From Pseudomaricurvus sp033283175 (GTDB lineage Bacteria; Pseudomonadota; Gammaproteobacteria; Pseudomonadales; Cellvibrionaceae): 64,000 nucleotides of DNA. Shown piece after piece: positions 17,257 through 29,969 of this stretch. The stretch spans positions 620,001-684,000 of the forward strand of contig JAWMQM010000001.1 in NCBI GenBank assembly GCA_033283175.1, in the 5' to 3' direction. The position numbers and the translations under genes are program-made. The notes beneath the pieces are model-generated. The model was given only the letters and a program-made list of their open reading frames with translations. It searched no databases and was not told where the DNA came from. The first letter of the stretch is position 1; each line of letters starts with the position of its first letter.

Positions 17257-18168
17257 ATGACAACTGACTCCCCTGTGGCAGGCGCAACCCCTTTTGTCCC
17301 TCCTGCCGATGCGCCTTCCTGGTTTCTCGAGAACCTCAACCATCCCGGTGAATCCCGCTATGCCACGGTCAATGGCAAGCGGGTGCATTTCCTCTGCTGG
17401 AACTGGCAGCGCACCGAGTTGCCGGTGCTGGTACTGGTACACGGTTTCTGCGGCAACGCCCACTGGTGGGCCTATCTGGCACCCTTCTTTACCGACCGCT
17501 ACCGGGTAATTGCTATCGACCTGCCGGCCATGGGTGACAGCGATCACCTGGACCGCTACGAGGATGACAACTGCTACGCCGATGGCATTGTGGGAGTGAT
17601 CCGCGAACACAACCTGGGACCGGTCACCATTGCCGGCCACAGCTTTGGCGGTGTGCAGACCGTCCGCGCCCTGGCACTGGCACCGGAGCTGTTCCGGCAA
17701 GGCCTGGTAATCGACAGTATCGTGCGTTTCCCGCCGGAGGAGACCATCCCCCTGATCAAGCCCCGCGAGCATCTGCGCTGCCGTGCCACACAGCTGGAGT
17801 GCCAGCGTGAATTTCGCCTGGCACCGCCACAGCCGGACTACATTGAGGCACTGGTGCAGTACATCGGCTACCACTCCTGCCGCGCGACGGATCAGGGCTG
17901 GAGCTGGAAGTTTGATCCCAGGGCCATCAATGTCGGCGAACTGCGACAGCTGGAGTTACTGCAGACAGTCACCACCCCGGTGAGCGCCATCTATGGCGAG
18001 CGCAGTATTTTCAGTGACAACGACCGGCCACAGCGGGTGCTGGACAGCTTTCCCCGTGGTGAACGCCTGATTGTCGTCCCCGGGGCGCACCATCACCTGA
18101 TGACCGATCACCCCCTGCCGCTGGTAGAGGCCATGAACGCTCTGCTGCATCCTGTCGGCAATGGCTGA
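17257..18168 (+). CDS. Alpha/beta hydrolase
   Basis: A 303-residue alpha/beta-hydrolase-fold enzyme without a signal peptide. The oxyanion-hole motif VLVHGFCGNAHWW is at about residue 60, the nucleophile elbow is GHSFGG (Ser near residue 129), an acid residue is likely in the SAIYGERSIFSDND segment, and the catalytic histidine is in PGAHHHLMTDHP. The order and spacing suit an esterase or epoxide-hydrolase-like enzyme; the substrate cannot be deduced. No strong ribosome-binding site precedes the chosen ATG. Confidence 0.85.
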   Translation: MTTDSPVAGATPFVPPADAPSWFLENLNHPGESRYATVNGKRVHFLCWNWQRTELPVLVLVHGFCGNAHWWAYLAPFFTDRYRVIAIDLPAMGDSDHLDRYEDDNCYADGIVGVIREHNLGPVTIAGHSFGGVQTVRALALAPELFRQGLVIDSIVRFPPEETIPLIKPREHLRCRATQLECQREFRLAPPQPDYIEALVQYIGYHSCRATDQGWSWKFDPRAINVGELRQLELLQTVTTPVSAIYGERSIFSDNDRPQRVLDSFPRGERLIVVPGAHHHLMTDHPLPLVEAMNALLHPVGNG

Positions 18169-18251
18169 ACGCGCCGCGACAGGGCGAACCGAAGCGTTCC
18201 TCCGCGGTCATAAACGGGGCAGCCACTGACCAACGACCCGGAGAAGTTCCC

Positions 18252-18686
18252 ATGTACCATCCCACCCTGTTGCAGGCAGTTATCACCTTGACCCTGCTGG
18301 GCGCCACCTTTGCCTCCACCGTGCGCGCGGAAGACGAGCGCCGCGACACAGCGCCCATCAGCGAAGAGATCGCCGCGGTGGCCACCGTCGATAGCCTGCC
18401 CATCAACCGCATTGACCGTATAGACGTGGTCGACCGCCAGACCCTGCTGTTCTACCTGAACAACAATGACGTGTACGTCAACCGCCTGCCCAAGCCCTGC
18501 ATCGGCCTCAATAAACACAGTGCAGTGCTCTACAAGACCTCGCAGCCGCGCCTCTCCTCGCTCGATATCATCACCGTACTGCGCTCCGGTGGCAGTGATA
18601 TGGAGCCGGGCGCCAGTTGCGGCCTCGGCCAGTTTGAGGTGATCAGCGCCGAAGACGCCAAGGCACTGAAGAAGTCCGCCTCCTGA
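18252..18686 (+). CDS. Secreted protein, DUF6491-like
   Basis: A 144-residue exported protein: signal peptide ending VRA-ED near residue 26, then a compact domain with DSLPINRIDRIDVVDRQTLLFYLNNNDVYVNRLPKPCIGL, the arrangement of DUF6491 proteins in which a short beta-rich segment leads to a conserved LxxPCxGL. Two cysteines in the mature part could form a disulfide. GGAG lies 8 nt before the ATG. No function is known; it lies 83 bp after the hydrolase gene and may be cotranscribed with it. Confidence 0.65.
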   Translation: MYHPTLLQAVITLTLLGATFASTVRAEDERRDTAPISEEIAAVATVDSLPINRIDRIDVVDRQTLLFYLNNNDVYVNRLPKPCIGLNKHSAVLYKTSQPRLSSLDIITVLRSGGSDMEPGASCGLGQFEVISAEDAKALKKSAS

Positions 18687-18695
18687 CGGCGGACT
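18673..18695 (+). terminator. Hairpin overlapping the stop codon of the DUF6491-like gene
   Basis: An 8-bp perfect stem AGTCCGCC/GGCGGACT with a 7-base loop spans the stop codon between two convergent genes. No U-tract follows on either strand, so it may be only a partial or bidirectional terminator. Confidence 0.4.
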
Positions 18696-18709
18696 GCAAT
18701 GGACCCCGA

Positions 18710-19420
18710 TCAGGATTCGCCGCTGTCGCGGGGGAGGTGGGTCTGATTGTGTTTGGTGCCAAACACGTAATCAAAAACCGGGAAGGTGATATTGAAGTTG
18801 ACCTTGCCCATCAACTCCCGACGGTGATGGATCAGGTGATTCACCCCCAGGCTCTTGCTGAAGGGCACGAAACGAAACAGCGAGTCATCGCGGCAGTGAT
18901 AGGAGTAGTGCAACACCTCATACAGCAGGTAATAGACCGCGCACACAAACAGGAAAAAGCAGCCTTCATTGCTGCCAAAGAGCAGGAACAACGGCAGTGA
19001 ACCCACCACTGCACCCGCCGAGATGGAAAACAGGTAGAGAATGGGCAGGAACACCCCCATCAGGTCCCGGTCATCCTCAATCAGGTTTTTATCCCGGTCA
19101 AAGATGGCATGGTGAATGGTGACGTGTTCAAACATAAACCCCAGCAACGGCATCTTGCGGTGCATGGGGTAGCGATGAATCCAGTACTCCACCAGATTGG
19201 CGATCACGAAGTAGAGAAAAAACAGCGGCAGGTGATGTGGCCTGAAATCCACCAGGCTCGCCAGACCGACACAGAGCGCCAGGATAATGGCAAATACCAC
19301 CCGGATATAAAGCCTGCCGTTGGTGATATACAGAAATCGCGGCCCTGCATCCCTGGGCACATACTCTTCCCGGAAATATTTACGAAAACTCTCTGTTTTA
19401 TCCATCGCCACAACCCGCAT
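18710..19420 (-). CDS. Fatty acid hydroxylase / sterol desaturase superfamily membrane protein
   Basis: A 236-residue integral membrane di-iron enzyme candidate. Histidine boxes are visible as YWIHRYPMHR, HVTIHHAIF, HYSYHCRD and NHLIHHR, spread between four to five hydrophobic helices (for example VVFAIILALCVGLASLV and LPLFLLFG), the pattern of the fatty acid hydroxylase/carotene hydroxylase superfamily. Substrates in this family range from fatty acids and sterols to alkylglycerols, and the sequence does not distinguish them. A second ATG at 19405 is possible. It is divergent from the antiporter gene. Confidence 0.82.
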   Translation of the reverse strand: MRVVAMDKTESFRKYFREEYVPRDAGPRFLYITNGRLYIRVVFAIILALCVGLASLVDFRPHHLPLFFLYFVIANLVEYWIHRYPMHRKMPLLGFMFEHVTIHHAIFDRDKNLIEDDRDLMGVFLPILYLFSISAGAVVGSLPLFLLFGSNEGCFFLFVCAVYYLLYEVLHYSYHCRDDSLFRFVPFSKSLGVNHLIHHRRELMGKVNFNITFPVFDYVFGTKHNQTHLPRDSGES

Positions 19421-19580
19421 CCGTACTTTGGCCCTGTAGTATTATGGATTAACCCGCCACAGAAAAGGCGCGCAGGGTGCTGACTGTGCCAAACTGATAG
19501 CTGTGCAGCAGCGGCTACCGGCTGCGGGTCCCAGATCGGGGACCGGGAAGAACAACAAAAACGAAATATGGGAGTGGGGG

Positions 19581-21380
19581 ATGACACTGGATCTGCCGGC
19601 GGCCATGATGCTGGGCCTGATTGGCCTGTTGGGGTTTGGCTGCCAGTGGCTGGCATGGCGCATAAAAGTCCCCGCCATCCTGTTCCTGCTGATCACCGGT
19701 ATCGCCCTCGGACCGGCGCTGCAGCTGCTGCAACCCGATGAGCTATTCGGCGACCTGCTGTTTCCCTTTGTCAGCCTGTCGGTGGCCATCATCCTGTTTG
19801 AGGGCAGCCTTACCCTCAAATATGTGGAGCTGCGGGAGATCGGCCCCACGGTGCGCAATCTGGTGGCTCACGGCGCCCTGATCAACGCCCTGATCACTAC
19901 CCTCGCCACCCACTGGCTGGTGGGCCTCAGCTGGCCGCTGGCCGCCCTCTTTGGTGTCATAATGGTTGTCACGGGGCCAACGGTCATTGTGCCCATGCTG
20001 CGCACGGTGAAGCCCAACAGCCGCATCGCCAATACCCTGCGCTGGGAGGGCATCGTCATCGACCCCCTGGGGGCACTGCTGGCGGTACTGGTGTTCGAGG
20101 CGATCCTGGCCCAGAGCGCGGGTCGCGACTGGGGCCACGCCCTGCTGATCTTTGCCGAAACCCTGGCGACCGGCCTGCTGGTGGGTGCCCTGGCCGGCTA
20201 CCTGTTCGGACTGCTGCTGCGTCACCACTGGATTCCCGCCTACCTGCAGAACTTCGCCGCCATCGCCTTCGTCACCGGCGCCTTTGCTTTCTCCAACAGT
20301 TATATGCACGAGTCCGGACTGCTCACCGTCACTGTGATGGGCATCTGGCTTGCCAACATGCGCAACGTCCACACCCGCGACATCCTCAATTTCAAGGAGA
20401 GCCTCACCGTAGTGTTTGTCTCGGTGCTGTTTATCCTTCTGTCTGCCCGCCTGGATGTGACCGAGCTGCTGAGCATCGGCTGGGCGGCGCTGGCCATATT
20501 GCTGACGGTGCAGCTGCTGGCCCGGCCGCTGAAAGTACTGGTCTCGACCCTGGGCAGCGATTTCAGCTGGCAGGAACGGCTGTTTCTCGCCTGGATCGGC
20601 CCCCGCGGCATCGTTGCTGCCGCTGTCTCGGCGGTGTTTGCCCTCAAGCTGGAGGCCGCCAATATCACAGAGGCGCGACTACTGGTGCCGCTGGCCTTCA
20701 GCGTCATTATCGGCACCGTGCTGATCCAGAGCCTCACGGCCAAACCGCTGGCCAGAGCCCTGGGAGTGAGTGCCGCAGACCGGCGCGGCTACCTGATCAT
20801 CGGCGCCAACCGCGTCGCCATTGCCATTGCCAAAGCCCTGCGCGAGGCTGACATCAATACCCTGCTCTGCGACCGCAACTGGCGTCACCTGGCAAGGGCG
20901 CGGATGGAAGGTCTGGAAACCTACTTCGGCAATCCCACCTCGGAGCACGCCGAGCTGCACCTGGACCTGGGTAGCCTCAACGGTATGCTCGGCCTGTCGC
21001 CACAACCCTCCACCAACACCAGCGCCGCCCTGCATTTTCGGGAGGATTTTGGCCGCGGCAATATCTTTGTGCTGTCCGCCCCTGATGAGGATCGCGGCCT
21101 CGGCAAAAGCCGCATCAGCTCGCTCTACAGCGGCCGGATCCTGTTCGGTGAGGAGGTCAACTACTACACCCTCTCGGAGCAGCTCGACAGCGGCGCGCGG
21201 ATCAAGGCCACCCAACTCAGTGACAGCTACGGTTTCAGTGACTGGCAGGCGGAAAATGACAACGTCGCCGCGACACCGCTGTTTGCCCTGGATACTCGAA
21301 ACAAACTACACTGGGCCACCCAGGATCGGCCACTGCAGCCCAAAAGCGGCTGGCAGATTTTTGCCCTGGCAGACAGCTGA
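19581..21380 (+). CDS. Cation:proton antiporter (CPA1/NhaP type) with C-terminal TrkA-N-like domain
   Basis: A 599-residue secondary transporter. About 400 residues form 12-13 membrane helices with the CPA1 signature VVTGPTVIVPMLRTVKP and an acidic membrane residue in RWEGIVIDPLGALLAVLVFE; IGPRGIVAAAVSAVFALKL is the conserved late helix. After it follows a soluble RCK/TrkA-N-like domain starting GYLIIGANRVAIAIAKALREADI. The probable role is Na+ or K+/H+ exchange for pH and salt homeostasis at the inner membrane. The start at 19581 has GGAG upstream; the longer frame from 19503 lacks a hydrophobic or family N-terminus. Confidence 0.9.
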   Translation: MTLDLPAAMMLGLIGLLGFGCQWLAWRIKVPAILFLLITGIALGPALQLLQPDELFGDLLFPFVSLSVAIILFEGSLTLKYVELREIGPTVRNLVAHGALINALITTLATHWLVGLSWPLAALFGVIMVVTGPTVIVPMLRTVKPNSRIANTLRWEGIVIDPLGALLAVLVFEAILAQSAGRDWGHALLIFAETLATGLLVGALAGYLFGLLLRHHWIPAYLQNFAAIAFVTGAFAFSNSYMHESGLLTVTVMGIWLANMRNVHTRDILNFKESLTVVFVSVLFILLSARLDVTELLSIGWAALAILLTVQLLARPLKVLVSTLGSDFSWQERLFLAWIGPRGIVAAAVSAVFALKLEAANITEARLLVPLAFSVIIGTVLIQSLTAKPLARALGVSAADRRGYLIIGANRVAIAIAKALREADINTLLCDRNWRHLARARMEGLETYFGNPTSEHAELHLDLGSLNGMLGLSPQPSTNTSAALHFREDFGRGNIFVLSAPDEDRGLGKSRISSLYSGRILFGEEVNYYTLSEQLDSGARIKATQLSDSYGFSDWQAENDNVAATPLFALDTRNKLHWATQDRPLQPKSGWQIFALADS

Positions 21381-21560
21381 TCCACCCCGTCAATTCCCCG
21401 GGCAGATCAACCCCCAGGGCATAGCAACGCCAATACAGAGCCACGGCCAACCCACGCCGGCGATCAGCGAAGACAGGTAACACAGACGGCGGCAAGTCAG
21501 GCACCCTGCCGGCCCAACCCCACTCCGGAAAACAGCCAGACACAGCGGAATCCCCTGCGG

Positions 21561-25007
<3,447 letters not shown>

Positions 25008-25054
25008 AACGATAACAACAAGCCTGTCGCCACCGCGGCCGGGGGGGTAACGGA

Positions 25055-25768
25055 TCAGCGCGGCGGATCGACCCGCTGGTTGGTGGAGCTGTTGACCCGG
25101 AACCAGCCGGCAATGGAGTAGCGATCACGCCGCGCCGGCAGCACCTCATGAGGGAACTCCTCACTCAGGAATACCACCACCGAGCCAAACGCCGGCGTCA
25201 CCCGTAGCCCCTCACCTTCCTGCTCATCGCGATAGAGCACCAGCTCGCCACCATCGTCCGGCAACCAGCCGGGATTCAGGTAGACCACCAGCGACAACAC
25301 CCGGTTGGCCTCGCCCTTGAAAGCGTCCAGGTGACGCTTGTAAAAATCGCCGCAGCCGTAGTGAGCGAAATGGCTTTCAAAAGAGAACAGGCCCAGAAAC
25401 AGGCGCCGGTTGAGATAGGTCTGCAGCGACTGCGCCCACTCCAGCCACTGGCCACCGGCGGTGGAGGAGCCATCGATCCAGCACACCTCATCGGTGCGCA
25501 CAAAGCCGTTGAGCTGGTGATCCTGCTCACGACCGATACCGGCGCGATCGAACTCTGCGGTATTCATCTGCTGCAGTTGCTGCCACAGAGCCTCACCCAG
25601 CGCCGGCGGCAATGCCGAGTGGTTAATGCTGTAACCCTGCTGCTGCAGGTCCTGGGCAATGCGCTCAAACAGGGTTTCATCGTAGTCACTGCCATCAAGG
25701 CAGCGGGCGGCCGGCATGGGCACCATGGACGGGTTCTCCAAAAGGGACTGATCAATCGCCGTCCACAT
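25055..25768 (-). CDS. 2OG-Fe(II) oxygenase (prolyl-4-hydroxylase-like)
   Basis: A 237-residue protein whose C-terminal half carries the double-stranded beta-helix iron site: HxD in FYKRHLDAF, the distal histidine in SEEFPHEVLPARRDR, and the 2-oxoglutarate-binding arginine in YSIAGWFR. This is the prolyl-4-hydroxylase (P4Hc) type used by bacteria on proteins or small molecules. It is not an ectoine hydroxylase, which is longer and carries a different motif set. An alternative start is the ATG at 25723. Cytoplasmic, with no signal peptide. Confidence 0.87.
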   Translation of the reverse strand: MWTAIDQSLLENPSMVPMPAARCLDGSDYDETLFERIAQDLQQQGYSINHSALPPALGEALWQQLQQMNTAEFDRAGIGREQDHQLNGFVRTDEVCWIDGSSTAGGQWLEWAQSLQTYLNRRLFLGLFSFESHFAHYGCGDFYKRHLDAFKGEANRVLSLVVYLNPGWLPDDGGELVLYRDEQEGEGLRVTPAFGSVVVFLSEEFPHEVLPARRDRYSIAGWFRVNSSTNQRVDPPR

Positions 25769-25838
25769 TGCTGGCCGGGGTGACGTATATAGGGCAGAAC
25801 CCCGGTAACAGCAACCCTTTTTTGCTTAGCCCCCGTCA

Positions 25839-25868
25839 TTGCAGGCCTTCCCGGCAACAGGCTATAGT
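25839..25868 (+). promoter_or_regulatory. Candidate promoter of the RoxA-like/catalase-like operon
   Basis: TTGCAG at 25839-25844 and TATAGT at 25863-25868 with an 18-bp spacer, giving a start site near 25875 and a leader of about 115 nt before the gene at 25990. The -10 is good and the -35 matches the consensus at three positions. Confidence 0.4.
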
Positions 25869-25989
25869 TTCGGGCTTTGGGGAAGCAGTGCCCCGGCGCT
25901 CACAATCGTACCCGGGCCACTGTCAAAACAACAACGGATCTGCATGACGGCCACCCGCCCTGGCACGACCTGCAGCGATTCAGTCCTGG

Positions 25990-28134
25990 ATGAAGAAGAT
26001 GGATTTTAAACAAGCATGGAGCACGCTCTGGCGTGGTCTGCGGGGAATCATTGCGGCCACGATCAGCGGGTTGTGGCGCTTTCTGAAACAGCTGCTGTGC
26101 AGCAGCTGGCAACGCCTGAAAACCATTGGTCACGCCCTGTGGCAGATCTGGCTCTCCCTCGGCACCCCCTGGATGCGACGCATCGCCCTTGTGCTGATCG
26201 TGCTGGTGGTGGCCTGCCAGCAATTACAGCAGTTCCTGCAACCCAACCTCACCCGGGAAGAGATCACCGCGGTGCACTATCTCAATGACGGCTGGGATAG
26301 CCAGGATCGTGAGAACTACTACTACTCGCCCCAGGGGACCGAGTTGCTGGGCATTGACTACGACTGGTACGTCAACCTGGAACTGCCCATGTCGACAAGC
26401 ATGTTCAACGACCCGGACACCATGCGCGGCTGGGGCTTTATTGTCGATCCCGGCCAGCAGGCCAGTCGTGCCAACCCCGGCAACCTGGCGGTGGGACTGA
26501 CCCGCCATACCAACCCCGACAACCAGAAAGTGCGGCTGGACATCACCTGCGCCGCCTGCCACACCGGCGAGTTGCATTACAAGGGCACCGCCCTGCGGGT
26601 GGATGGTGGCCAGGCGGTTCAGAGTATCGCCACCCCCAAACCCGGTGAGTTCATTACCACCCTTGCCTTGGCCACCATTGAAACCTACATCAATCCCGCC
26701 AAATGGGACCGCTTTGCCGACCGCGTCGCCGGCCCCGGCGACGACAAGGCCCGGGAGCAGTTGCGCAAAGACGTGCGTGAGTTTATCGGCAACATTATTG
26801 CCTTTGTGCGCGGCCCCGGCGCCCTTTCCCTCTACCCTGTGGAAGAGGGTCGAGGCCGCACCGATGCCGTGGCCCGTATCGGCAACGTGGTATTTGGCTA
26901 CGACATCAAGCAACCGCAGAACTACCAGATTGCCAACGCCCCGGTGAGCTACCCCTTCATGTGGGATATCTGGCGCTTTGACTGGGTACAGTACTCCGGT
27001 TTCACCAATCAGCCGATGGCGCGCAACCTGGGTGAGGCCCTGGGCGTGCTGGCCCCCATCAAGCTGGTGGACGAAGATGGCAAACTGCTCACTGACGACA
27101 GCTTCGGTGACACCGCCATCGACCTCACCGGTATGCACTGCATCGAGACCACACTGCGCAAACTGAAGCCACCGGCGTGGCCGGAGGAGATTCTCGGTCG
27201 CGTGGATATCGACAAGGCGCGGCACGGCAAGGCCCTGTTCGCCGACCAGTGTGCCTTCTGCCACGGACCCCACGTCTCCAAACCCTACGACTGGCCGCTG
27301 GCCACCAAGGCCGGCGAACTGCTGCCGGGACAGGCCAGCAGCAACCCTGAATGGGATCTGGCCGGCGACCTGGTTTACAAGGATGGCAAGCCCTACCGTC
27401 GCGACTGGCGCGAGACCATCTGGTCAGTGCCATGGATTGATGTGGATGTGGTGGGCACCGACCCCAACACCGTCGACAACTTCAACCGTCCCCGTTACGA
27501 CGCCACCCTGCTGGCACCGGGCTCAGGACCGGTCAACGCCGGACAGGGACTGCAGGTGCTGCTCAACATCCTGGTGCCACGCATCTACGAGAAGGAGGGC
27601 ATCACTGGCGAGCTGATCCCGGACTACGACGGCACCAATGTTCCCTTCCGCATCAGCGACCGTCGCGCCTACAAATCGCGTCCGCTGCACGGTGTCTGGG
27701 CGACCCCGCCGTTCCTGCACAACGGCTCCGTGCCAACCATCTACGACCTGCTGTCGCCGCTGGAGGAGCGCCCCACCCAATTTGCCGTGGGCAACCGCGA
27801 CTACGACCCGGTGAAGCTGGGTTACGTCACCGAAGCCGGCCCCGGCAGTTTTGTGCATGACACCAGTGTCGACGGCAACAGCAACCGGGGCCACCTGTTT
27901 ACCGACGTCGCCATGCCCGGTCGTATCGGTGATCGCCTGCCGGCGGCAGACCGGCTGGCACTGATCGAATACCTGAAAGTGATGGGCAACCCCAAATTCA
28001 GTGACGCCCTCGGCGGCGACCCGATGAACTGGGATAACTACTCACCACCACCGGAGGATAAAACCGGGCCGGTGGCCTGTGAAAAAACCATTCACCGTTT
28101 TGACCTGCAGGCGCGGGCGGAGGTGCAGCCATGA
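25990..28134 (+). CDS. RoxA-like di-haem c-type cytochrome (oxygenase/peroxidase superfamily), membrane anchored
   Basis: A 714-residue protein with an N-terminal membrane helix (about residues 62-77) and two covalent haem motifs, CAACH at 187-191 and CAFCH at 421-425, about 230 residues apart. The late motif RPLHGVWATPPFLHNGSVPTIYDLL is the signature of the RoxA-like group, which includes the rubber oxygenases RoxA/RoxB and is related to di-haem cytochrome c peroxidases and MauG. Its length is well above the 320-350 residues of ordinary peroxidases. The helix implies a periplasmic enzyme anchored in the inner membrane. The gene overlaps the next by 4 bp. The ribosome-binding site is weak and a second ATG lies at 25999. 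Confidence 0.82.
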   Translation: MKKMDFKQAWSTLWRGLRGIIAATISGLWRFLKQLLCSSWQRLKTIGHALWQIWLSLGTPWMRRIALVLIVLVVACQQLQQFLQPNLTREEITAVHYLNDGWDSQDRENYYYSPQGTELLGIDYDWYVNLELPMSTSMFNDPDTMRGWGFIVDPGQQASRANPGNLAVGLTRHTNPDNQKVRLDITCAACHTGELHYKGTALRVDGGQAVQSIATPKPGEFITTLALATIETYINPAKWDRFADRVAGPGDDKAREQLRKDVREFIGNIIAFVRGPGALSLYPVEEGRGRTDAVARIGNVVFGYDIKQPQNYQIANAPVSYPFMWDIWRFDWVQYSGFTNQPMARNLGEALGVLAPIKLVDEDGKLLTDDSFGDTAIDLTGMHCIETTLRKLKPPAWPEEILGRVDIDKARHGKALFADQCAFCHGPHVSKPYDWPLATKAGELLPGQASSNPEWDLAGDLVYKDGKPYRRDWRETIWSVPWIDVDVVGTDPNTVDNFNRPRYDATLLAPGSGPVNAGQGLQVLLNILVPRIYEKEGITGELIPDYDGTNVPFRISDRRAYKSRPLHGVWATPPFLHNGSVPTIYDLLSPLEERPTQFAVGNRDYDPVKLGYVTEAGPGSFVHDTSVDGNSNRGHLFTDVAMPGRIGDRLPAADRLALIEYLKVMGNPKFSDALGGDPMNWDNYSPPPEDKTGPVACEKTIHRFDLQARAEVQP

Positions 28135-29459
28135 ACATGACCATCCTGCGCCCGCTGGGCGGCTTGTTGCTCAGTACCCTGCTGCCCTTCGCCGCCATCG
28201 CTGACGATGACACTGCTGCCGCCAAGGTACCGGAATGGGTACAACAGCTGGACATGAGTCTGCCCGCTGGCGAGCAGAAGGCCATTGTCTCGGCCATGCA
28301 CTCCTCCATGACCATCTCCAACCGCGCCGAAGAGACCAACGGCCTGCCCTATCGCCGTGACGCCCACGCCAAGGCCACCGCCTGTGTACGCGCCACCTTT
28401 ACGGTCAACGGCGATATTCCCGCCCGCTTCCGTCACAGCGTGCTCAGCGAACCGGGCCGCGAATACAAAGCCTGGGTGCGCTTCTCCAACGGCGACTTCC
28501 TGGTGCGTCCCGACAACACACCGGATGCCCGGGGTATGGCGGTAAAAGTGATGGGGGTAGACGGTGATCCCATTGCACCGGAGTTCAGCGGGCCGCCGAC
28601 CCAGGACTTCATCATGACCAATTCGCCGGCGTTCTTTAATCGCAATGTGTTCGACTACGCCGACACCGCCACTTACCTGGCGAAGTTTGATCGCCTTGGC
28701 GGCTTCATCGGCCTGTGGCCACCGCGCCTGCACTGGCCGCAGCTGTTGCGCGCCAAACAGACCGTCTCCACCCGTATCGACAACCCGCTGGGCGCCCAGT
28801 ACTACTCCATGCTGCCCTACCAGCTGGGCAACAGTGTGCTGAAGTTCTCCAGCCGTCCCTGCAGTGGCAGCCACTATCCACCGGCGGAGAACAAAAACCA
28901 CCCGGACTTCCTCACCACCCAGGTGAAGCAGTCGCTGCAGGACGGCGCCGCCTGTTTCGAGTTTATGGTGCAGCCGAAAGTGCCCGCCGCCGCTATGCCG
29001 GTGGACGACGCCACCGCCATCTGGTCCGAGCAGGATTCACCGTTTATTCCCGTGGCGCGCCTGCACATTCCCCCGCAACAGCTGGGCGGCCTGCCGCAAC
29101 AGGAGTTCTGTGAGAACCTCTCCATGAACCCCTGGCACGGGGTCGGCGAGTGGCAGCCACTGAGCAGCCTCAACCGCGCCCGCCGCGTGGTCTATAACGC
29201 AGTGTCGCAGTTCCGTCACGGCAAGAACCAGGTGGCGATCACCCAGCCGGACAGCTGGTGTGTACCCGGTGCAGAGGAACCCTGCAGCGACCAGCAGGGG
29301 TTGATTGTCCACAAACCCAAGTGGCCGCTGCCACGCTGCTTTGATCACCTTGCCCAGCCTGTGGATGGCAGCCCGCTGGAGAGTGAATGCGGCAGCGAAG
29401 GGTACGGTGCGCAGGGCGATAAAAGTTATGCGGTGAGTGACGTCAAGTCCACACAGTAA
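28131..29459 (+). CDS. Catalase-fold periplasmic haem protein
   Basis: A 442-residue protein with a signal peptide ending AIA-DDD (residue 24). It keeps the catalase-superfamily skeleton: a distal His at residue 79 in RRDAHAKATACVRATF, FVRFSNGDF-like strand WVRFSNGDFLVRP, QDFIMTNSPAFFNRN, and a proximal RxxxY in NRARRVVYNAVSQFR. This resembles the minimal catalase-like proteins and catalase-related allene oxide synthases more than true catalases, which are longer and have a different proximal motif. The overlap of its ATG with the stop of the RoxA-like gene implies translational coupling. The likely substrate is a peroxide or lipid hydroperoxide made in the periplasm (inference). Confidence 0.8.
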   Translation: MNMTILRPLGGLLLSTLLPFAAIADDDTAAAKVPEWVQQLDMSLPAGEQKAIVSAMHSSMTISNRAEETNGLPYRRDAHAKATACVRATFTVNGDIPARFRHSVLSEPGREYKAWVRFSNGDFLVRPDNTPDARGMAVKVMGVDGDPIAPEFSGPPTQDFIMTNSPAFFNRNVFDYADTATYLAKFDRLGGFIGLWPPRLHWPQLLRAKQTVSTRIDNPLGAQYYSMLPYQLGNSVLKFSSRPCSGSHYPPAENKNHPDFLTTQVKQSLQDGAACFEFMVQPKVPAAAMPVDDATAIWSEQDSPFIPVARLHIPPQQLGGLPQQEFCENLSMNPWHGVGEWQPLSSLNRARRVVYNAVSQFRHGKNQVAITQPDSWCVPGAEEPCSDQQGLIVHKPKWPLPRCFDHLAQPVDGSPLESECGSEGYGAQGDKSYAVSDVKSTQ

Positions 29460-29969
29460 CGACAAAGCGATGTAACTGGCGCTGATAGCTCAGCCGACTG
29501 CCAGCCATCGCAGTGGTAGTGCTCACTCGCTGAATCGCTGCTGCCCAGCCTGTGGATCCCCGCCTGCGCGGGGATGACAACCCCTGGATTGGAACACGAC
29601 CCGGATGGCCAACAACATCCGGGATCGTCATCGCGAGCGCAGGGCGGCGATCCTTGTCCGCTGCGGATCACCGGATACCGTGCGAGATATGGATTGCGTC
29701 GTCGCTGAAAAGCGCTCCTCGCAATGACGGGGTAGTAAGGCTTGCGGAGTAGATGATCTGGCTGGCCAACAACGTCCAGGATCGTCATCGCGAGCGCAGC
29801 GCGGCGATCCATGTTCACTGCGGTTTGGCCGATACTGCGCCGAACATGGATGGCCCAGGCCACTCCCTCTTGCCCTCTGGCAATTCACCTTGTTGCTTCG
29901 GAGCTGAAAAACGCTCCTCGCAATGACAGGGCAGTAAAGCCTGTCCGGAGACTGCCTGACGCGAGCAGA
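29460..29969. other. Gene-free segment (510 bp) with dispersed repeats
   Basis: No credible gene is visible. The segment contains a short CCCCGCCTGCGCGGGG palindrome near 29558 of the kind dispersed in many proteobacterial genomes, and two copies of a longer repeat (separate entry). It separates the catalase-like gene from the convergent diguanylate cyclase gene. Confidence 0.7.
29603..29940. repeat. Two imperfect copies of a dispersed repeat with inverted termini
   Basis: Copy 1 runs from 29603 to 29741 and copy 2 from 29758 to 29940. Both begin with TGGCCAACAAC-TCC--GATCGTCATCGCGAGCGCAG-type sequence (29604-29653; 29762-29810) and end with GCTGAAAA-CGCTCCTCGCAATGAC (29704-29728; 29902-29927). 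GTCATCGCGAG at the left and CTCGCAATGAC at the right are near-perfect inverted repeats, so each unit looks like a small palindromic-ended element of the type often scattered between genes. The interiors differ, and neither encodes a transposase. Confidence 0.75.

Noticed and set aside
25055..25768. Ectoine hydroxylase EctD
   Set aside because: The 2OG-Fe(II) protein is too short, lacks the EctD signature region and is 7 kb from the ect operon; it is prolyl-hydroxylase-like. No ectD is seen in the window.
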